The notes under the pieces are model-generated. The model worked only from the letters and a program-made list of their open reading frames with translations, did not search any database and was not told the origin of the DNA. Positions 43,451-47,804 of a DNA stretch of 47,804 bases are shown piece by piece. Within the stretch, counting starts at the first letter, position 1, and each line of letters starts with the position of its first letter. A program made the position numbers and the translations under genes. This DNA is from an uncultured Acidobacteriaceae bacterium (lineage in GTDB: Bacteria; Acidobacteriota; Terriglobia; Terriglobales; Acidobacteriaceae): contig CAIWFH010000137.1 in the NCBI GenBank assembly GCA_903911925.1, forward strand, positions 1-47,804. Reading direction: 5' to 3'.

Positions 43451-45991
43451 CTAACGCCGCCGGCTCTTCTTGCCCATCTTGTTGCGGCCCTTGAACGAGC
43501 GATGCGGGGCGGCTGTGGCTTTTTTCTTCTTTGCCTTGGGCTTCGACTTGGCGGCTGGCTTTCCCGTGAGGGGCAGCCCCTCTTCAACAATTGAAAACTG
43601 CAGCCGCCGTTCCTGGACGAGAATGCGGTCAAGGATTACCTGCACGCGGTCGCCGGCGTGGAAGCCGCGGCCGGTGCGCTCGCCAATGATTTCGTGGGTG
43701 TTCTCGCGCCAGGTGTAGCGGTCGTCGCGCAGAGAGTCAATTGGCACCAGCCCCTCCACAAACATGTCGGTCAGTTCGACGAACAGGCCGTACTTGGTTG
43801 GATTCAGAACCAGTGCGGAAAACTCCTCGCCGACGCGGTCCTGCATGAAGCGGACTTTCTTCCACTCCACGAGTTCGCGCTCGGCCTCGGCTGCGCGGCG
43901 CTCGGTCTGACTGGTTTCCTCGGCAATCTGGGCCAGTTCCGCCTCGGGAATCGGCGGCTCGCCGGTAAAGATGTTCTTCGAATTGCGCGGTGGGGTCACG
44001 CGCACTCCGGCCAGGCCTTCATGGGGATGCGTCCACGGCGAGGCGTGGCGGCCTTCGGTGACGGCTCCTTCGCCCAGAACGCCTTCGCGCAGCAGCGCCT
44101 TGGCGATGCGATGCACAATCAGGTCGGGATAGCGGCGAATGGGCGAGGTGAAGTGCGTGTAGCTGGGCGCGGCCAACGCAAAGTGCCCCTCGTTGATCTC
44201 GGAGTAGCGCGCCTGGCGGAGCGAGCGCAGCATTAAATAACTGAGGATTCGCTCTTCCGGCCTGCCTTCAATTTTCGCGGCGAGTTTTTGATACATGCGC
44301 GGGGTGACCGCGATGCCTTCGGCCACCTCGTGTGTGTGCGCGGTGCGACCGCTTCGCTGTGCATCGCGGCGGTCGCCCTTGGTCTGGATGCGCTTGACCG
44401 GCAGCGCTCCGAGTTCTAGCGAGTATCCGAAGCTGGCCGCCAGTTCTTCAAACTGAACGACGCGGCGCGGCTCGGGCTTCTCGTGGATGCGGTAGAGCGA
44501 TGGCACGCCAAGGTCCTCAAGCCATGTAGCGACGCACTCGTTGGCCGCCAGCATGAACTCCTCGATGAGGCGGTTGGCCCATGTGCGCTCTGACTTGGCA
44601 ACGCCGCGCATCTGGCCCTGCTCGTCAAATTCAATGACCGGCTCGGGCAGGTCGAAGTCGATGCTGCCCCGCTCTTCGCGCCTCTTGTTCATCAACACGG
44701 CAAGCTGCTTCATGCGTTCGAATGAAGGGACAAGTTCGCCGTAGCGGGCGCGGGTCTCGGTATCGCCTTCAAGGATGGCGTGGACGTCGGCATAAGTCAT
44801 GCGGGCGGCGGAGCGAATGACGCCTTCGACAATCTCGTAGCTCTCAATGCGGCCGGTCGAGTCGAGTTGCAGGATGCAGCTGAGCACCAGGCGGTCTTCT
44901 CCGGGGCGCAGGCTGCAGATGTTCGTCGACAGTTCCTGCGGCAGCATGGGAATGGCGCGGTCGGGAAAGTAGACACTGGTTCCGCGCAAGCGCGCTTCAA
45001 GATCGAGATCCGTGGAGGCTTGCACGTACTCGGCTACGTCGGCGATATGCACTTGCAGTTCGTAACCGCCGCCGGCCCGCTCGGTAACCAGAACCGCATC
45101 GTCGAAGTCGCGGGCCGTTTCGCCGTCGATGGTCACGATGGGCAGCGAGCGAAAGTCGCGGCGCTTGGCAACTTCTTCCAGATCGAGGTGCGCCACGCTG
45201 CGGGCTTCGGCAAGCGCGTTCTCCGGAAAGATTCGCGGCAGTTGGTGCTTGCGGATCATCATTTCGACGTCCACGCCAAAGTCGTCGGGCGCGCCCAGTA
45301 CCTCAATCACCCGGCCCACGGGCGGACGCGTGGGCGTTGGCCAACTGGTGATCTCGACATCTACCACGAGGCCTTCCATATCTTCATATTCCTGCGCCGT
45401 CATGGCCTCGGAACCCAGGACGCGGTGCGGGGTTGCGCTCTCTTCGGCGGCAATCAGTTCCTGCCCCTCGGGGATGAGAATGTGCTGCGTCATGCGCTCG
45501 TCGAAAGGGACGACGGTGTTGCCCTGTTCCCGCTCCGTATTTGCATAGTGGAAGACGCCCACCACGGTGGGATTGCGCCGCTCCATCACGCGCACAATGC
45601 GGCCCATGCGGCGGCCGTCGGCCTTGGGCGGCTCGGTCTCCACCAGTACCTGGTCGCCCTGCATGGCGCCGTTGATCTCGTTGGGGGGGATGAAAATATC
45701 TTCGGTACCTGTGGCCTGGCGGGCGGTGGGACGCACAAATCCATAGCCGTCGCGATGCAGATCGAGGCGCCCGGCGGCCAGATTATCCCTGGTTCCGATA
45801 GGCCGCGGAATGCTCCAGTGCTCGCGGTCGAGTTTGGCCAGTTGGCCGCGAACGGTCAGGCGCGCAAGCTGCTCGAGCAGCAGGCGGCGCTCGCGCCCAC
45901 CGGAAAGGCCCAGTTCGCGAACAAGCTGCTTGTATCCGGCTTTCTGTCCCGCAGAGCGGGCAATCCTTGCCACCAGGTCGCGATCAGTCAT
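43451..45991 (-). CDS. rnr: ribonuclease R (RNB-family 3'-5' exoribonuclease)
   Basis: An 846-residue protein. An N-terminal helix-turn-helix-like part (about 1-75) is followed by cold-shock RNA-binding domains (about 75-250, GYGFVRPTARQATGTEDIFIP), the RNB catalytic domain (about 270-600) with metal-binding TIDGETARDFDDAV and the late TSPIRRYPDLIVHR motif, an S1 domain (about 715-800, GLFVELTDMFVEGLV) and a Lys/Arg-rich tail (SKPKAKKKK..KKSRRR). It degrades structured RNA. An unusual Pro-rich insertion of about 50 residues (GAVTEGRHASPWTHP onward) lies between the RNB and S1 parts. No strong Shine-Dalgarno is seen before ATG 45991. Confidence 0.95.
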   Translation of the reverse strand: MTDRDLVARIARSAGQKAGYKQLVRELGLSGGRERRLLLEQLARLTVRGQLAKLDREHWSIPRPIGTRDNLAAGRLDLHRDGYGFVRPTARQATGTEDIFIPPNEINGAMQGDQVLVETEPPKADGRRMGRIVRVMERRNPTVVGVFHYANTEREQGNTVVPFDERMTQHILIPEGQELIAAEESATPHRVLGSEAMTAQEYEDMEGLVVDVEITSWPTPTRPPVGRVIEVLGAPDDFGVDVEMMIRKHQLPRIFPENALAEARSVAHLDLEEVAKRRDFRSLPIVTIDGETARDFDDAVLVTERAGGGYELQVHIADVAEYVQASTDLDLEARLRGTSVYFPDRAIPMLPQELSTNICSLRPGEDRLVLSCILQLDSTGRIESYEIVEGVIRSAARMTYADVHAILEGDTETRARYGELVPSFERMKQLAVLMNKRREERGSIDFDLPEPVIEFDEQGQMRGVAKSERTWANRLIEEFMLAANECVATWLEDLGVPSLYRIHEKPEPRRVVQFEELAASFGYSLELGALPVKRIQTKGDRRDAQRSGRTAHTHEVAEGIAVTPRMYQKLAAKIEGRPEERILSYLMLRSLRQARYSEINEGHFALAAPSYTHFTSPIRRYPDLIVHRIAKALLREGVLGEGAVTEGRHASPWTHPHEGLAGVRVTPPRNSKNIFTGEPPIPEAELAQIAEETSQTERRAAEAERELVEWKKVRFMQDRVGEEFSALVLNPTKYGLFVELTDMFVEGLVPIDSLRDDRYTWRENTHEIIGERTGRGFHAGDRVQVILDRILVQERRLQFSIVEEGLPLTGKPAAKSKPKAKKKKATAAPHRSFKGRNKMGKKSRRR

Positions 45992-46303
45992 ATGTTAAGA
46001 GTACGCCGTGGGTCATACTGGCACGGTGCCGCCGAAGGCGGGAACCCAGGACCGCGAACGGCAGTAGAAGCGTATGCTCAGGACAAGCGCCTGTTTGCTG
46101 CCAGCAGCGCAGGTTAGCCAAATATCGTATTACAATTGCGAGATTGAGACCTTTAGGCGGGCCGCGGAAAGATAACATCGTACTGTGGCCGCAGTCAGGG
46201 CGACCAACGGCATTCGTAAGGCAGCCGGAGATTCAGGCATTTCAGGCCTCATGGGGCTAATTTGCCTTGGCCACCGATTTTTCCCAGGAAAGGAAACCAT
46301 ACC
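45992..46303. other. 312-bp divergent upstream region (rnr / bactofilin 1)
   Basis: No gene supported. It must hold divergent promoters for the RNase R and bactofilin genes. Apart from AT-richer sequence around 46120-46150, no clear -35/-10 pair was identified. Confidence 0.4.
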
Positions 46304-46885
46304 GTGTGCGCAATGTGGAAACCAAGCCAGTCCGGTTCAGTAACTCCCAACTTTAACCCGGAACCTGCCCGTCCGGCACCCTCAAGCCCAACTCCCGAGG
46401 TGCCCCGTGCGCGGGTCCTTCCCACGGCAGGCGATCAGGCAACCATCGGTAAAGGCCTGGTCATCAAGGGCGAGATTACAGGTACGGAATCGCTTTTTAT
46501 CGACGGCAAAGTCGAAGGCAGTATTAATCTTCCCGGCAACCGGGTGACCGTTGGCCAGCACGGCCAGGTGGCCGCCAGCATGGCTGTCTGCATTACCGCC
46601 CGCGAGATCGTGGTGATGGGCAAGATTCACGGCAATGTTTCTGCAACCGATCACGTGGAAATCCGCGCCGAGGGTGCGCTGACCGGCGACGTGAGCGCAG
46701 CCCGCATCAGCATCGAAGACGGCGCATTTTTCAAGGGCGGCATCGACATCCGCAAGTCTGAGCCCGGAACAAAGCCCGAGTACGGAACTGCCGGCGCAGA
46801 AGCGCGGAATGCCACGGAATCCAAGCCGTCACCCGACATCAGGCCAGTGGCAAGGACCGAAGAAGCAAAGCCGGTCCAGTCCTAA
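46304..46885 (+). CDS. bactofilin (polymer-forming cytoskeletal protein) 1
   Basis: A protein of 193 residues if GTG 46304 is used, with AGGAAAGGA 9 nt upstream. ATG 46313, which matches the MWKP start of the second copy, gives 190. A disordered Pro-rich N-terminus (about 1-45) precedes the beta-solenoid core: ATIGKGLVIKGEITGTESL, IDGKVEGSINLPGNRVTVG, AREIVVMGKIHGNVSAT, and the conserved ending SIEDGAFFKGGIDI. Bactofilins form membrane-associated filaments involved in cell shape or localisation. The tail is disordered. Compared with the second copy it carries a short insertion (SMAVCIT) in the core. Confidence 0.93.
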   Translation: MCAMWKPSQSGSVTPNFNPEPARPAPSSPTPEVPRARVLPTAGDQATIGKGLVIKGEITGTESLFIDGKVEGSINLPGNRVTVGQHGQVAASMAVCITAREIVVMGKIHGNVSATDHVEIRAEGALTGDVSAARISIEDGAFFKGGIDIRKSEPGTKPEYGTAGAEARNATESKPSPDIRPVARTEEAKPVQS

Positions 46886-47190
46886 GACGTTGTCTGTTTC
46901 ATGCCCAGGGGGCCCCGGGGAACGCGCAAGCGGTTTGCATTTCCTGGCGCTCCGGCAGCAGATTTCAGCTGACCGGAGCGCCAGGAAATGCGCCGGCAAT
47001 CGAGCCGTCCCTGCATCGTGAAGCGGCTTTTGACCGATGCGACAAAATGAGCAGATTCGGTTACAACTGTTTATCGCGACGAATCATCAAACTCCGCAGG
47101 AGCAGGACTGGCAAGCAGCCCTAACGCTTGGTAAATTCCCAGGCTCACTCTTTGTCCCCGGGAAATGGGACCAGAAAAGAGCAGATTCGT
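46886..47190. other. 305-bp spacer between bactofilin genes
   Basis: No gene. It contains a GC-rich palindromic stretch (46905-46919, GGGGCCCCGGGG) and the long inverted repeat listed separately, followed by the upstream region of the second bactofilin. Confidence 0.5.
46937..46991. repeat. perfect 19-bp inverted repeat
   Basis: GCATTTCCTGGCGCTCCGG (46937-46955) pairs perfectly with 46973-46991 across a 17-base loop that itself can form a CAGC/GCTG stem. It lies 51 bp after the stop of bactofilin 1. It may be a terminator without a T run or a small palindromic mobile sequence. Confidence 0.8.
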
Positions 47191-47667
47191 ATGTGGAAGC
47201 CCGACCAGAACGATCCCGCCGCCCCGGTATCCGCACAACCGCCTTCGCGGTTTGAGTCGCACGCGCCGATGTCATCCGCGGACCAGGCCACCATCGGCAA
47301 GGGGCTGGTGGTCAAAGGCGAGATAACGGGAACAGACTCGCTGATCATCGACGGCAGAGTCGAAGGCAGCATTCATCTTGAGGGCAACCGCGTGACCGTG
47401 GGCCGCGGCGGCCAGGCTGCCGCCAATATCATCGCCCGCGAAGTCGTGGTAATGGGCAAAGTCCGTGGCAGCATCATTGCCACGGACCGGCTGGACATCC
47501 GCGCCGAAGGCGGAGTGGTGGGAGACATTTCGGCACCCCGGTTAAGCATTGAGGATGGCGCCTTCTTCAAGGGCGGCATCGACATTCGAAAGATCGCCCC
47601 CAAGACCGCGGCACACGGCGGCTCATCCAAGTTTCCCCTCAAACCTGCCAAACCCGACATTTCCTAG
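47191..47667 (+). CDS. bactofilin (polymer-forming cytoskeletal protein) 2
   Basis: A protein of 158 residues from ATG 47191. The start is chosen because MWKPDQ aligns with the first copy and AAAAGAG lies about 9 nt upstream; the longer frame is not supported. The solenoid core reads ATIGKGLVVKGEITGTDSL, IDGRVEGSIHLEGNRVTVG, AREVVVMGKVRGSIIAT and SIEDGAFFKGGIDIRK, very close to copy 1 without its short insertion. N- and C-terminal tails are short and polar. The TAG stop directly abuts the end of an IS630-family element, so the native C-terminus may have been longer. Confidence 0.93.
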   Translation: MWKPDQNDPAAPVSAQPPSRFESHAPMSSADQATIGKGLVVKGEITGTDSLIIDGRVEGSIHLEGNRVTVGRGGQAAANIIAREVVVMGKVRGSIIATDRLDIRAEGGVVGDISAPRLSIEDGAFFKGGIDIRKIAPKTAAHGGSSKFPLKPAKPDIS

Positions 47668-47804
47668 TGTAGTCCGCCAAACAGATGTTCATTTATTGAG
47701 GACGGCCTGAGCGCGAGTGACCTTTTCGAGGATGTCGTTTGCTTTTGCGGTCCATATGAATGGCTTGGGGTTCTTGTTGTGACCGTCGATGTATTCTCCG
47801 ATGG
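47665..47804 (-). mobile_element. IS630-family insertion sequence, right-hand part only (cut by window edge)
   Basis: The transposase 3' end is followed by a short non-coding end that begins at the TA of the bactofilin stop codon (47665-47666). IS630 elements insert at TA, which fits. The terminal inverted repeat would begin GTGTAGTCCGCC; its partner lies outside the window, so the exact boundary is unconfirmed. Confidence 0.6.
47689..47804 (-). CDS. IS630-family transposase, C-terminal fragment (partial at window edge)
   Basis: The minus strand encodes 37 residues ending at TGA 47691-47689: GEYIDGHNKNPKPFIWTAKA, then NDILEKV and TRAQAVLNK. The (I/E)xHN..NPKPFxWT..A..IL.KV pattern is the standard end of IS630/Tc1-type DDE transposases, just after the catalytic Glu region. 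Too short for the track of long frames. The rest of the gene lies beyond the window. Confidence 0.85.
   Translation of the reverse strand, partial: IGEYIDGHNKNPKPFIWTAKANDILEKVTRAQAVLNK

Noticed and set aside
44780..46117. 445-codon open frame antisense to RNase R
   Set aside because: RNase R has clear family motifs on the other strand; the antisense frame has no recognisable domain and arises from GC-biased codon use.

Overview
The window reads like a stretch of chromosome from a moderately GC-rich, Gram-negative soil-type bacterium. The best guess is Acidobacteriota, class Terriglobia. This rests on family content: giant secreted proteins built from NHL or Kelch propellers plus bacterial Ig/MBG domains, choice-of-anchor-D modules, tandem bactofilins, an outer-membrane-factor efflux system and many zinc-ribbon membrane proteins. 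No rRNA or universal marker is present, so the assignment is inference. There is one tRNA (Pro, GGG), no CRISPR array, and one truncated insertion sequence at the right edge.

Layout. (1) 399-7052, plus strand: five tandem secreted paralogues that share a proline-rich linker and a C-terminal BamE/SmpA-like domain, followed by a large Ala/Pro- and Tyr/His-rich secreted protein and a hairpin. (2) 7223-9230, plus strand: two membrane proteins carrying one and three zinc ribbons. (3) 9294-16529, minus strand: a tightly coupled six-gene operon whose first gene is a YdjI-like SPFH protein with four zinc ribbons. It is followed by a four-TM protein, a 645-residue membrane/coiled-coil protein, two paralogous helical proteins and a beta-rich, bactofilin-like protein ending in a zinc ribbon. 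I know no described system with this composition and regard it as the strongest candidate for a new one. (4) 16857-25394, minus strand: a 2845-residue NHL/Ig/MBG protein. (5) 25880-32488: a CpxA/CpxR-type two-component pair, divergent from an outer membrane factor-MacA-MacB efflux operon whose ATPase gene has an in-frame internal deletion. (6) 32632-38757: a 2041-residue Kelch/Ig protein. (7) 38758-47804: tRNA-Pro with a nearby copy of its 3' end, a YggX homologue, an alpha/beta hydrolase, an SRAP/HMCES-family gene lacking the usual start codon before its catalytic Cys, a small membrane protein, a GH-A clan glycosidase lipoprotein, RNase R, two bactofilins separated by a 19-bp inverted repeat, and the 3' end of an IS630-family transposase.

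Working together. Regions 1 to 3 are envelope-centred: secreted repeat proteins next to a membrane SPFH/zinc-ribbon complex, with the ribbons as a likely shared protein-protein adaptor. Regions 4 to 6 place a regulated efflux system between two giant propeller-plus-Ig-stalk surface proteins. Gene starts were chosen from Shine-Dalgarno spacing, signal peptides and paralogue alignment. Some starts lie well inside the longest open frame.
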